NCBI GenBank assembly: GCA_040143965.1
Contig: JASJQH010000009.1
Span: forward strand, 1 to 58,363
Direction: 5' to 3'
DNA: 58,363 bases
Source: Basidiobolus ranarum
Taxonomy: Eukaryota; Basidiobolomycota; Basidiobolomycetes; Basidiobolales
The translations under genes and the position numbers were made by a program. Of this stretch, positions 35,425-47,838 are shown one piece after another. Each line of letters opens with the position of its first letter. Position 1 is the first letter of the stretch. Below the pieces are notes generated by a model that saw nothing but the letters and a program-made list of their open reading frames with translations, was not told the origin of the DNA and did not search any database.

Positions 35425-38400
35425 CTAACGAGTGCGTCTCTTGGGTCTAGCAATCTTACGACCAGCAGGAACGGTACTACTACCCATATTAAATCCGCCT
35501 GGAGCTGCTGGTTGTGCTGCACTTGCAGGGGTACCATTAAATCCGAAACTTGGTTGTGCGGCAGGTGTACTAGCACCAAAAGCAAATGGTGCCGGTTGAC
35601 TTGGGGTACCATTGAAATTGAAACCATTTCCAGGTGCAGATCCGGCTTGGCCATTTCCTGATCCAAAGGCAAAAGTGCTAGGTTGAGAAGCTGCTGGTTG
35701 AGAGGCACCAAAGGAGAAGTTGGAATTACTATTGGCTCCGAATGCTGTGGTTTGAGGTTGAGGCTGGGCTGATGAGGCACCAAACCCAGTAGTACTTGTA
35801 CTGCCAAATGCAAACGAGCTGGTGTTGGCTCCAGAATTGCTACCGCCAAATGACATAGAAGGTGGTTGTGACGTACTAGCTCCGAAGCTAAACCCTGTAG
35901 CAGTGGATGGACCACTACTATTACTACTACCAAAAGCAAATGGAGCAGGGGGGTTTGGAGTGGTAGCGGCAGGTGTACTGCTATTAGCTCCAAAACCTCC
36001 AAATCCAGTTGGTGGTGTAGATGACATAGCATCATTTGAGTTAGAGGTTCCAAAAGTGAAAGGAGCTGGTGTAGCTTGGGATGGAGTAGTAGTACTGAAA
36101 GTAGTAGCTTGTGTTGCAGGTGCTCCGAAAGTAAATCCGCTAGGTTGTGCCTGTGTGTTGGCGGAACCAAAAGCGAAGGGCGCAGGTTTGGAATCAACAG
36201 TAGTGGATGGTTGGGAAGCTCCGAATCCGCCAAAAGCAGGTGTAGATGTACCAGCAGTCGAGGTTCCAAAAGTAAATGAAGATTTACTGTCTGTAGTACC
36301 AAATCCGCCAAAAGCGGGCTTGTCTTCGTTAGCTTTGGGAGTTTCCGAAACAGTAGAACTGGGGGCTCCAAAGCTGAATGATGACGGTTTAGCTGTTTGG
36401 GTGGTGGGAGTACCAAATGTAAATCCAGGTTGGCTACTACTGGATGAGGCTGCTGGTGTACCAAACGTAAAGGTAGATTTACTATCGACAGGAGTGTTGG
36501 TGCTTGCAACTAAAGTAGATTCTTCACTTTGGCTAGCAGGTGCACCAAAGCTAAAGCTGGTAGTTTTAGCATCCGAAGTATTGGTAGAGTTAAATGAAAA
36601 TCCACTAGGTTTGGGTTCAGTACTATTGGAGGACGCCGCTGAATCACCGAAAGTAAATCCTGCAATTTTGGATCCTTCCTCACCTGTAGCAGCCTTAACG
36701 CCACCAAAACTGAAACCAGACTTAGGCTCACTTGTATTAGTAGGAGTACTGTCATTTGTACCAAAGCTAAATGTAGGCACATCAGATACTGGCTTGTTAG
36801 TGAGCGAAGTACTGGCGCCACCAAAGGTGAACCCACTGGCTTTAGGCTCAGGAGGACCACTTGGAGTGGTACTAGGAGCGCCAAATGTGAATCCTGTGGA
36901 TTTGGGCTGAGTTTCCTCTGGTTTGTTGGCAGTGGAATCATCAGTAGAGCTGGCAGGAACTTGAGAACCAAATCCTAAAGGTTTGTCATTGGCTACGGGA
37001 GTACCAAAGGTGAATGTAGGATTACTTGGAGTTGCAGACTCAGAAGCAACAGGCTTGCTTGGTACTGAAACGCTGGGAGCTCCAAATGAAAACGATGGTG
37101 TTTTTGTCTCGTGTTCATTCTTATCTTTGGTAGCATTAGTATCAAGCTGGTTGTTAGTCAGCTTGGGTTCAGTTTTATCTGAAGTACCAAAAGCGAAGGT
37201 GGGTGTTTTGATTTCTTCAATAGCAGGAGAACTAAATGAGAACCCAGGTTTGCTTGATGTCACAGTTTCTGATGAGGTTCCTCCCAAAGAGCCAAAAGAA
37301 GGCTTAGTTGAACCAGAAACATCCTTATTACTTAACTCAGAGGTTGAGGACTTGTCCTCACTTACAATTGGAGACGATCCGAATGAGAAACCGGCGGGTT
37401 TTTCCGATTTTTTAGGGCTGCTAAAGCTAAACCCAGAGTTGGTTACCTCAGACTTCTCAGTGGTAGATACATCTGTTGAAGAAATGGAATTCCCAAAAGA
37501 GAAGCCAGCTAGCTTTGTTTGTGTAGGGATATTGCTAGGAGTTTCTGGAGAAGTCAAGACAGAAGCGGATTTATCGGTGGTTAGACTCTCGGTTGTTACA
37601 CTGGGGCTAAGTGATCCAAAAGAAAATCCGGATAGTGTACTGCTTTTCACTTCTGTATTACCCAAAGATGGTGCTGATGAAATAGCTGAGGTGAATGCTT
37701 CAGTGTTACCCAATATGCTACTTCCTTTATCGGACTCACTCTGGGGGGTTTTGTTTGCTGATGTAGAAATATCGGAAGTTGCAGAGCCGAGGAAATTAGT
37801 GGTTGTAACACTGGGAGTTTTCGGAGTAGCAAAACCAAAACCACCTGAAGTATTCAACAAGGGTGCAGGAGCAATTGTCTTTAATGTCTCATCTTCCTCA
37901 CCGCTGTCTAGATCTTCATCTCTAGCAGAGAAGCGATTACTTGATCCATGTTGTCTCGTCGAGAAGGTCTTCATTTTGAGAGAATATTTTTTGAGTGTAT
38001 GTGAGGACTCGTCCACCGGTTTCTCGACCTCAGTTCGCTTAAACTCAACAGGCAATGATGGAGCTTTAATATCACTAAGAGCTACAGGAGATCCAAAACT
38101 GAAATCAGTTTTAGAAGGGGAATGATCTTCAACAGTAGTGGCATTATTAGCGGAAAGTTCATCAGTGGAATTAGAATCTGTAGTATTAGAAACATCTGAT
38201 TCTATACTCTTTTTGGCCTCTAACTGCTGAGAAATTTTCTTCTTTTTCTCATTAACAGAAGAAAGAAATTCAGAGACCTCTGACAGACGAGATGGGGCTT
38301 TACTGACAGCTCTGCGGCTTTTAGAATAAGGGAGACCAGGAAGGCTGAGAGGTACAGAGAGCGCCTTGGTCGGAGGAGCAATATCATCCTCTAATAAGAT

Positions 38401-39474
38401 GCTTCTCTTGGTTGAACTCTGACGAAGTGAGGATGAGGTAGTGGTGGATCTTTTAGCTTCAGAGAAGGGGGATGAGATGGACTCAATATTTTCCATTATT
38501 CTTCGAGCTTCAGATGGAGTAAAAGGGAATTGAGGTGTTCCGAAACGATCGCTCATCTCATTTGCGCTTGGCTCAACCGTCTTTCTTCTTTTAGTTTGTT
38601 GCTCGGACCCTGGAGAGCCAGGAGAAAGATTTCGAGAAAATGGACGTCTACCAACACTATTAAGACCCGCAACAGAGCTTCTATTTGGTGTACGAGTGGG
38701 AACTTGTACTCTTTGTTTAGCGAATCGAAATGGGCTTTTGCTAGTATAGAGATCATCAGAAACCATTGCCTGTTTCTTGGCCAAAGACTCCCTACCAACG
38801 CGACGAACGTACTCAATGATTTCAGCATCCCCTTGAGTTGAAGGTGGCTGAGAAGCTTCGACCATGGATACGTTAGAGTCACGAAGAGGGGTAAGTTTAG
38901 TTGAATCAAACGAAGGAACTCTTGGGTATAAGGACTCTCCGGAATTTTTGGTAGATACTTTTTTCCCTTTGTCCGAATCAATAACCAAATCTTTTCTACT
39001 GCGAATAGTATCACGGTTGACATCAATAGGATCATCGTGATGTTCCTGATTATCATTATCAACAGCATCCATGTTGCTTGATTGCTCCGAATCTGAATCT
39101 ACATTCTCTTCGTTCTCAGCGACGGGAGAAATGTGACTTTTCGTAGGTGAGTTTCGTAACCATTTTAAGCTCAGTATACTCTTGACAGAGTTAAGAAAAC
39201 CACCCTCTTCCTCAGGAGCGTTACGCTCAAGGTTTTTCTTAGTACGAGCATATGGCATATTTTGACGAAGTTTTTTTGAACGAAGTGGATGACGACTAGG
39301 TCCAGCTTCTGAATCTAAAATCACTTGGCCAGAAACCTCTGTGTGAAATCAACAAACAAGGGGAATAAGTATCCTGTGCGAGAACTGCTGGAAATACATA
39401 TTGCGAAGAGAATTAAACAAACCTTCATTGTCATCAGCAAACCCCTTACTTGTGTTCTTAAGTGTTGAAGGCAT
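35425..39474 (-). CDS. Nuclear basket FG nucleoporin (Nup1/Nup60/Nup124/Nup153 type)
   Basis: Start MPSTLKNTSKGFADDNE at 39474, one intron, then one exon of about 1,297 codons. The N-terminal region holds GGFLNSVKSILSLKWLRNS, a likely amphipathic helix of the kind by which Nup1 and Nup60 bind the inner nuclear membrane. A basic Ser-rich stretch follows, then roughly 700 residues of FxFG and FGxP repeats (FSFGAP, FTFGTP, FGGFG, FAFGS), richest after residue 550. The C-terminus ends GRKIARPKRRTR, a basic patch like those of Nup1 and Nup153 that bind karyopherins. Within the pore it would sit on the nuclear side. The exact orthologue is not settled because FG composition is shared by many Nups. 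Confidence 0.88.
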
Positions 39475-40301
39475 AAAAATAATAAACTATTTGAAAGAAA
39501 CGATAGAAATCCGCGTAAAAACACCGAAATATATGAGGATCTATGATATCTAAAACTCTCCGGGGATACCTGTATTAAAAATAAAGAAAGACAATGAGGT
39601 TATCGAAGAATAAGTAAAGCCGGAATAAGGCCTATTCAAAAGTGATGTCGCCTCTTGGTTGCCCTATATCTATTTTGGTTTCACCAAATATACAGAGCCT
39701 AATGTAAAGTAATCACATAATTTAGTACTTACCAAACTTTTTTTTTCATTAGATCTCCAAAAAAATTGAGTATTCAAGTACCCATTGGTTGTAAAACTCG
39801 AGTTGAGCGTATTTCTGTGTAATTAAATTAGTTTCAACTGTTTTTAATCAACGTAAAAAGGATAGGGTTAGGGTTCGATACGCGTTCTATCTACAATCGA
39901 TTTAACCACAATCTGGCCCACAATATGGCTTGACTTAGCAGCACATTACTTACTGATCTGACATTTATATATATAAGCAGAATTCAATCGTAGACAGGCT
40001 GGTTGAATGTATTTTATTACTTCCACACGCTCTCAAGAGGCAGTGTGGATGGTATATGCTATATATAAAAATAGTGTAGTGCTCAAGCTCGAAAATGGTG
40101 TCTGTAGAGTAAACCAGGTTTGTAGAAATGATACCCAAGAAATCGCAACAACATATGTATCATTATAGAGGCTTTCAAGAAAACACAGTCGAGTTTCAAA
40201 AATTGTCGCATTTACGACACACCAGGGGGTTCTTGAAAAGTGGGGGGATGGCCTGCCAATGAATAGAGAACAAAATTACACTGAATTAAATAAAGAGGGG
40301 G
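39475..40301. other. Intergenic region with a TTAGGG-type box
   Basis: About 0.83 kb between the Nup start and the deubiquitinase stop. It contains the TTAGGG-type box listed separately, and I found no gene here. Confidence 0.45.
39863..39875. promoter_or_regulatory. Tandem TTAGGG-type box (tagggttagggtt)
   Basis: Two TAGGGT units about 390 bases upstream of the nucleoporin start. Same sequence type as the box at 6142. Located in a gene-free interval and too short to be an old telomere end. Confidence 0.5.
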
Positions 40302-42496
40302 TTATTTTCCTAGCCTCAACTTGGAGGCAAAATCAGATGAGACATCCTCGTTGCTTTTCTTTTCCTTCTTGCCTAATCTTCTTCCAGAGAACCAACTGGG
40401 CTTCCTTTCATTCCTTTCACGCTCTTTTTTCTCTTCCTTTTCTTTTGGATCTTCTGATTTCTCTTCCGTTGGCTCCTGGTGTCTCCTAGGAGGAGGGCTT
40501 TGCAGGTGGAAATCTTCTATTCCATTTGCTAACTCCTGAGACCAAGAATTTTGCATAGCAGTCGGGCTATTTGACAAGCACGGGATTCCGAGAGTGCTGG
40601 CATCCAAATTTTGAGATTCATAGAATAATACATATCCAGATCCTGAGCCAGGTAGATTCCCAAAGTATTTGTATAAGTCACATTCTTCGATCGTCTAGTA
40701 GTATACAGGTTAGTATGTATCTAGCAGTGATCCTAAGATATATATCAATAATCTCTACCTCAACACTATCATCATCAAAAACGAGCCAATTTCCCATGCT
40801 CTTGATTAATGAGACGTAGTGACCGTGATGGGGCCCACTTCCGAGGTGGACTACCACTGCACATAGGGAGTACAATCTATCGGGATCTTGAGCTTTATCG
40901 CTCTAGAGATGCTGTCAGTTGCTTGTTCTTCGCCTTTAACAAAAAAATACAAGACTTTACCGTGTTGAATAATCTCAATTCTAATGGAAAGGCCACACGA
41001 TAAGATAGTTTCACAAATTTCCCAACATTCTCTTGATATTTGAAACGTTTCAAATGTAGTGCGAGGATATTAGGGAGTTTTTTGATTTTCATCCTATAGA
41101 ATGGTAAGAAGGGTGATTTAGACAAAAAGTAAATACATAGGAGTATTGATAAGGATAACCTACCTCTTCTCAGCTTCTTGTAAACTGCAGCAAATATCAC
41201 AGAAAAATTTGTTCTTGTGACAAAGCATTTCGCTAGCTGAAAATTGACGCAAGCAACTTGTGACCGAAGAATTTTCCTCAATATCGATTGAAAGATCCAA
41301 GAAGGACTCTTCACGATTGGTAACCTGTACAACAGTTAAACAGAATTAAACACCACCAACAAACAATGAGATACAATAATATTACCGTTTCACATGTCAG
41401 GCACTTGGTCTCGTTTGTTAACTCTCCTTCAAATAATTGATGTACCCAAGTTTTCTCCCCTGCTCCACTGCTGTTTGAGGATGAAAGTGAGGGCGTTTTG
41501 TCTAGAATATTCATATCTCAGCATACTACTCAAATGTCTCATTAATCAATGAGTATTTACCTGAATTTTGCGAACCATGATCCTCATGAAGACTAGCTTC
41601 GTTAGCGGCGTTTTTCTCATAAAGCTGAACATCTTCAGCAACCGTGTTGAGAATATAGTTTAAAAATTCGTGAGCATCCTGGTGCATAGTACTTCTATAA
41701 ATTTCTAGTAAACGAGTAAACGGATTAACAAAAAGTTTCGAGAGTGAATATTTCATGACCAATTACCATTTTCCTTTCTTAGCTTAGCAATAAACTGACT
41801 GGGAGCGAGAACACCGTTTCTTTTTCTTTGACTTTGAATTTTCCAAAACAGATCTTTCATAGCCGTAAAAATACACTCCTCCATGCCTGGAACACAACTC
41901 GCAATATCATCAGCTCCTGGAGTCGGAGGTATGGGTACCATGTTACTAAAGCCGCTTACACCAGGAGTTGGTACCGTCTCGTTTTTTACCTTTTCTTTGT
42001 TCCCAGAGGAGCCATTAAGGGTGTGTGCTAGGTCCTTAAAGCTGTGACGCTTTACGGCGCCAGAGGGAGGTACACTCAAAGTTGGCGGCGTAGATTCATG
42101 TGGTGTAGGCGGCATAGGTGTTGGGGGGATTCCCATAGGTCCGTTAGGATAATTCAGCACGCATTCTCTGAAAGGCCGACAAAAATAGAGAGCTTGAAGC
42201 ACAGCATTTAAATAACTTTCGAAAGATTGTTAGATAATGCTATGCGCAACTAATGAGAGTGAGGTTACGTACCATGTATTACCAAACTGTTAAAGAATAA
42301 GAATTAGATGATTAGTAACGTCATAGATCCAGTCATTATTAAACACTTTTACTTACATTTTCGAAACCAAAGTAACGTTCGGAGCAAGCAGGTCCGTATT
42401 CTGATGAAGAAATCTTGGATTGACCCTAAATTTGAATTAATATTTTAATAGAGATAATTTTACTGTACGTCTTATATTAAGCTCTACCATTCCCAT
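40302..42496 (-). CDS. Ubiquitin C-terminal hydrolase, USP12/USP46 family (Ubp9/Ubp13, CreB type)
   Basis: Deubiquitinase; in Aspergillus the orthologue CreB acts with the WD protein CreC. Start MGM at 42496, then [27 protein letters not shown], with the nucleophile region [25 protein letters not shown]. The cysteine codon is split by an intron (TG|T). An insert rich in Pro/Thr ([16 protein letters not shown]) follows. Then come [11 protein letters not shown] and [14 protein letters not shown], the zinc-finger cysteines ([24 protein letters not shown]), the His box [10 protein letters not shown] and the Asn/Asp-containing [11 protein letters not shown]. The C-terminal 100 residues are charged and disordered ([12 protein letters not shown]). 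Catalytic Cys and His are intact. About eight introns. Confidence 0.93.
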
Positions 42497-43715
42497 CCAT
42501 TTTAAAAGTGACATTAGAAGAATTCAATAATATATGTGGAAGGAGTGCAGTTCGAGTCAACGAAGTAGAAATAATAGTTTGTAGTATTAATATAATTGGA
42601 AAATGGTGTACCAGGGGATAAATACGTAAATGACTGCTTAAGTAAATAAATGATTTAATTATGGAGAAAAGACTTCCAAGATTCGATGATTAGTAAGGGA
42701 GATTGAGATCAAAAGAACACGAACACTGCTTCTCGAAAATCTCGCGATATATAAACTCCAATCCCAGGGTATAATATGGCGAGAGCAGTTTATAGAAAAG
42801 ACTCGAATCAAAATTGATCCAATTAAATGTGTCCGAGAAGCCCGGAAAAACCTACCCACATTTCTAGCCTTCTCACTCATCTATATCAGAATAATGGATG
42901 TGCCTCCTGACAAGTTTTAGGATTGCCTTCGGTTCACCACAACCAAAAACGGAGCCACATATTCCAGAATACATGAGCCACCAAATCTTACAACCAAAAC
43001 GGATCACAATTTCCAACTATGTTCCAAAGGAGATACAAGAATAACTCGTCAAACAAAACATATTGGGATGTTCCCATGGGGCTACGAAGCTGACCTGGCA
43101 TATGAGCTTGATTGGCTTACGAAAGGGGATTAGATTCATATAATAATTGAGTGTATGTGCATACAGTTCTTGAATATTCAATAAATACGTGAGAAACGCA
43201 ATGGAATGGCCTATTTATCCTTAATCGTTGATGTGTACTAATTCCCAATCCTGTATGTATTCGACATAAAACTTTACATTAATTCGATTGAACCAGATTA
43301 AATTAATCCGAGACCACTGATGTAAGTATTCTATTACTGTTTTTTTTGAATGATCGGTACCCCTATTCACAATTCACAGAAACCTAGGTACTAATCTCGA
43401 TTCTAAGTAGTTAAAGTCATAAGTATTGATGTTACTTACTTTAAATCGATTGGTAAAGAAAAAAAAATGGAACAGACTCACAACCCTATTCTTTCTCTCC
43501 TCACTGCCTCAGAAGAGTTTCTTAAACTCACTAAGGGGCACATATATACCCAAAACACGTCCAGCTAGAATATATTTTCATCTTTCTTTTGCTGAGCATT
43601 GCAATCTATATCTTTTCCTCTTTGCTTTAGTACTTCATCTCCATATACGAGTCCGGATATCAAATTCTTTTGTTCAATTTCAAAACATATCTAAAAAATC
43701 AAATAATCTTCATAT
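42497..43715. other. Intergenic region between divergent genes
   Basis: About 1.2 kb between the deubiquitinase and PKA starts. I found no gene with family features; the one small frame on the minus strand (about 42659-42880) is not convincing. Confidence 0.45.
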
Positions 43716-45349
43716 ATGGCAACCGCAATGACGGCTCCCGTAACATCGTTAGACCACAATGATAAGCCCTTAGGTAATGTGAAGGTAGAACTTGACTCAC
43801 TTCGCGAAGAAGAGGAGGAAGAAAATAACTGCGAGTCGATTAAACCTGATGGCATCGAGTCTTCTGAACCCAAGACAAAAATTATTGAAGACAACCAACT
43901 AGATGAAAAAGAAAAACCAAAATTTTCTTTAAAGGACTTCGATCTACTTCAGACCTTAGGTATGCTTTTTAATAGTAAAGATGTTTTATTTCCAAATGAG
44001 TATATAGTTTATACATTTGAAACAAAAAATGTATGATTTTGTTCAAATTGTCATTACTGTTACCCTTTGCTTTGCTCTATTTTTTTTTCACTATTGCATT
44101 GTTTGTCATTTTTATTCTAAATTGTACTTTGATTCTAGGCACAGGAACTTTTGGCAGAGTATATCTGACAAGACATATCGGAACCGAGAATTACTACGCT
44201 ATGAAAGTTTTGAAGAAAGAGGTTGTAGTTCGACTTAAACAAATCGAACACATAAATTCAGAAAAGCAGATCTTATCGCAGATACATTTTCCCTTCATTG
44301 TTAACTTGTAAGTTGCTTATACACTGTATTTATGTGTAAATATTATTCTGCGCTGAATATATTAGTCTGAATGTATTTGTATTCTTTTCCAAACGTTAAT
44401 TTATATATATATATATAGATTTTGTTCTTTTCAAGACGACAACAACCTTTATATGCTGTTAGAATATGTTATTGGAGGGGAAGTATTCTCTCACCTTCGC
44501 AGAGCTGGCCGCTTTACCAATGATATGACTAGATTCTATGCTGCCGAGATTGTTCTTGCGATTGAGTACTTACATTCTAAAGACATCATATATCGTGATC
44601 TCAAGCCTGAAAATCTACTGCTTGATGATCGTGGTCATATCAAGATTACGGATTTTGGATTTGCTAAAGTGGTGGAAGATAGAACTTGGACATTATGCGG
44701 AACACCCGAGTATCTTGCACCCGAGATTATACAAAGTAAAGGCCATGGAAAATCTGTAGATTGGTGGGCTCTCGGTATCTTAATTTTCGAGATGCTTGCT
44801 GGGTAAGCTTCAGATGGCGCTCCTTGCTTGAGTAGTATATGATTCTAAAATATTTCCTATCATTATAGCTATCCACCATTTTTTGATGATAGTCCATTTG
44901 GGATTTATGAGAAAATTCTAGAGGGTAGATTGATGTTCCCTTCCCATTTTGATCCTGCTGCTAGAGATTTGATCAAGAAGCTACTTACCAATGACCGTAC
45001 CAAAAGACTCGGTAACCTTAAGGTAAACTTATAACAGCCATGCATATACCTCACGATTAGCTACTTAACTAGTTCCTTCTTGTAGGATGGGCCAGAAGAT
45101 GTCAAAAAACACAAATGGTTCCGTGGAATCGATTGGCAAATCGTTTTGGAGCGGAAGGTGCCGGTAAGGACTTTTCTTCATTACACTCATTAGTAGCTTT
45201 CACCTAACGCCATTTCGTCATTGAAGGCACCAATCGTTCCCATGTTCCGTCATCCTGGAGACACTGCGAATTTTGACCGGTACCCCGAAGAAGTTCCTGA
45301 TCAAACCGAGTCGGAAGATCCATACAAGCACTTTTTCGAATATTTTTAA
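43716..45349 (+). CDS. TPK1/PKAC: cAMP-dependent protein kinase catalytic subunit
   Basis: Effector of cAMP signalling, controlled by a Bcy1-type regulatory subunit. The N-terminal extension is acidic ([10 protein letters not shown]) and about 80 residues long. The kinase core has [13 protein letters not shown], the lysine in YAMKVLKKE, the hydrophobic-spine region [20 protein letters not shown], the catalytic [32 protein letters not shown] with the activation-loop Thr, and [14 protein letters not shown]. The C-terminal tail has FDRYPEE and ends HFFEYF, the FxxF docking end. This is about 403 residues of PKA-C type with an N-terminus longer than animal PKA. Five introns. The AT-dinucleotide run at about 44402-44419 is just before an acceptor. 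Confidence 0.95.
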
Positions 45350-45785
45350 TGGAATATTCTCATTAATGTTCACCTTAGTCTTATTTATTGATTTTAATTT
45401 ACATATCATCTTTTACTCTATACACTTCATTTTGCCCCAAGCAGTCATATTTTTCACTTTGTCAACATCACTTTAAACCGCCCAAAACTCTCATCTTTAT
45501 CGAAGTAGCTATCAATATAGTACTTCCATTCATACAATTTTTTAATCCTTCGTCACAGTCACTCGGATTTATTGGTTGCAGCCCAGACCAACATGCCCAT
45601 CAGTGTTCGTGACCTTGCGAACATAACCTTATGGATCTTCGCATGTGTTGAGGATGTACACGAGATCTGATCTGCAAAGTATGGGTGTATACATTCCGAT
45701 TCTAGTTGTATACTGACAGTTGATATCTTCAAAATAATCATGACTATAGATGAAGGGTGTCAATAAATCACTGGATTCTACCATA

Positions 45786-45861
45786 AAATCCTTGGTGACT
45801 TTGTACCATTACAGGTTATATTTAAATCCTTGGTGACTTTGTACCATTACAGGTTATATTT
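45786..45861 (+). repeat. Perfect 38-bp direct tandem duplication
   Basis: Two adjacent identical 38-base copies, beginning aaatccttggtgac at 45786 and again at 45824. They sit in the interval between PKA and Cfd1, beyond both genes. Identity means a recent duplication (slippage or double-strand break repair). Confidence 0.95.
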
Positions 45862-46045
45862 AAAAGATTCCTTCGATGTTTCATGGGACAGTTGTAAAGT
45901 GTGGCTGACCTCGAGATTGTCTAAGAACATATGACCTCTCTACAAGGTACAACACAAATCTATGATTTATTGGCGGCTACACTTTGCCACTCGGTAAATG
46001 ACCTTTCAATTGATGATCTTTCATATATTACAAATTTGAGAACAT

Positions 46046-47172
46046 TTAATGTTGTACTTTATCGACAACCAAGTCGGTTATCTGGTTGAAGATAGAACAC
46101 AAGCTAGATGATGGATATTTCTCAAATAGAGTATTCTTTCTGCCCTGAGATATCTCCTGGTTGGCTTCCTCAATCATAGTTGTAAGAGTGGGATCAATCG
46201 GAACTCGGCCTGTAAAGCACAGTTAGTAATTTCATCATTATTGTACTTACCGAAACCGTAATAAACATACCCAAGAAGTCGACATTAAATTCTTTGGCCA
46301 TATCTTCACCACCACCGGAGGAGAATACATTAGAGCATTCCTAAAAGTAAATGTTAGAAATTACTCTACCTATCATTGCTATTCAAAAATGTACTAACTG
46401 TGCAATGGGGGCATACAAAGCCGCTCATGTTCTCTACAACTCCCAGAATTGGAATATTGACCTTCTTACAAAAGTTCAATTCTTTGCGGACATCCGATAG
46501 AGCAACACCCTGAAAGTACTTATATTAGGGGTGGATATTTCTGGAAACAAAAGGCAAATCGCTGCTTACTTGTGGTGTTGTGACAATTACGGCGCCATCA
46601 GGGTTAAACTGCTTCAAATTCTCAACAATTGAGATGTGTTCATCTGAAGTACCCGGAGGGGTATCGATAATAAGGTAATCAAGCTCTCCCCAGCATACGT
46701 CTGAAAGAAATTGCTTGATCATGGCTAAGAAAAAACGTTAAAATAGTTGAGCAGAATGCAAAAGAAAATATCTGAAGGAAACCTGTTTTCTTGGGTCCTC
46801 TCCATACAACGGCATCGTCACGATTTTGTAACAAAAAGGCTATGCTCATGCAAGACAGTTTTTGACTCTCATCAGCAAATACAGGAACCCAACTAAACCA
46901 AAATAGATTAACAACCGAACCATATATCCAGCGCAAATATCAGAGAAAAATTACCCTCCAGAAGCCTGGTGAACTTGTCTTCCTTCTAAACCGAGCATTC
47001 GTGGAATACTGGGACCGCAAAGATCAATATCTAAAACGCCCACCTTGTTGCCTTTGTTTATTAGAGATAAGGCAAGTTGCATAGTGACCGAGGATTTCCC
47101 AACACCCCCTTTTCCGGAAAGAACAAGTATAATATGTTTGATTTTTGAAAGACGCTCAGTGATCGGATCCAT
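46046..47172 (-). CDS. CFD1: Cytosolic Fe-S cluster assembly factor Cfd1 (NUBP2)
   Basis: P-loop scaffold ATPase of the CIA machinery, partner of Nbp35. The start [37 protein letters not shown] carries the deviant Walker A. Then follow [67 protein letters not shown], and [18 protein letters not shown] followed by [15 protein letters not shown], with the CxxC cluster-binding cysteines. The N-terminal four-cysteine Nbp35 motif is absent, which fits Cfd1. About six introns. Length about 270 residues. Confidence 0.94.
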
Positions 47173-47838
47173 TTCTAAAGCTTAAAGAGGAGCCTCTACA
47201 GACTTGTTCAATATATATACTTGAAAAGGTCAGGATGACAAATCGTCAGACAAATTGGACCGTGGTCGGATTATTAATCATCTTTAGAATAGATAATATT
47301 GCAGCTAATATTGAAGCGAATATTGATGGCAAAAAAAAAGGATTTGAATTTGGCAGAAATTCATTGTCTTGTTAAACCAGTCACGATAGATGCACATTTT
47401 ATACAATTGCGATATTTTCCTGGAACGCCATACTGAATCATGGTAGAAAAACTAAGGCCGATTGAAGCATCTAGCTCACTGTCTCATCAACCCGCTCGTC
47501 TCCACATACGCAACCTCTTGATACTAGCCTCCCCTTTTTAGAATCTAACATTTATCTTGACAAGTTCTCTCGGAATTGTTTCAATTACTCTAGTTCGAAT
47601 TGTGACTAGTCTTAGCTCAGTTAACATAATTCTAATCGGAGTATTGACATCATAGACTGACCAACCAAACGTCTAGAAATTAATCGAGTTGTAGTTAATA
47701 CCCTGACTGCCTGAAAATTCCCCTCTGCTATTTTTTTTCTCTCTAACACGTTGTTACTTGCTGTTTACCTGGCTCTTTATCCTTTTTATCTAGTCATTTG
47801 CAGCATTGAGAGTACGGTGAGCATACTATCTTCTCGTA
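47173..47838. other. Shared upstream region of CFD1 and SIN3
   Basis: About 0.67 kb between the divergent starts. I saw no ORF or RNA gene. Confidence 0.45.

Noticed and set aside
35822-38125. Long open frames on the strand opposite the nucleoporin (up to 380 codons), and a 399-codon shifted frame on its own strand
   Set aside because: They are shadows of the FG-repeat coding sequence, whose biased codons avoid stops in other frames. Their composition is an echo of the repeats and they have no independent splice or start signals.
42659-42880. Minus-strand 73-codon frame upstream of the deubiquitinase
   Set aside because: Unsupported by any family feature; lies in a divergent promoter region.
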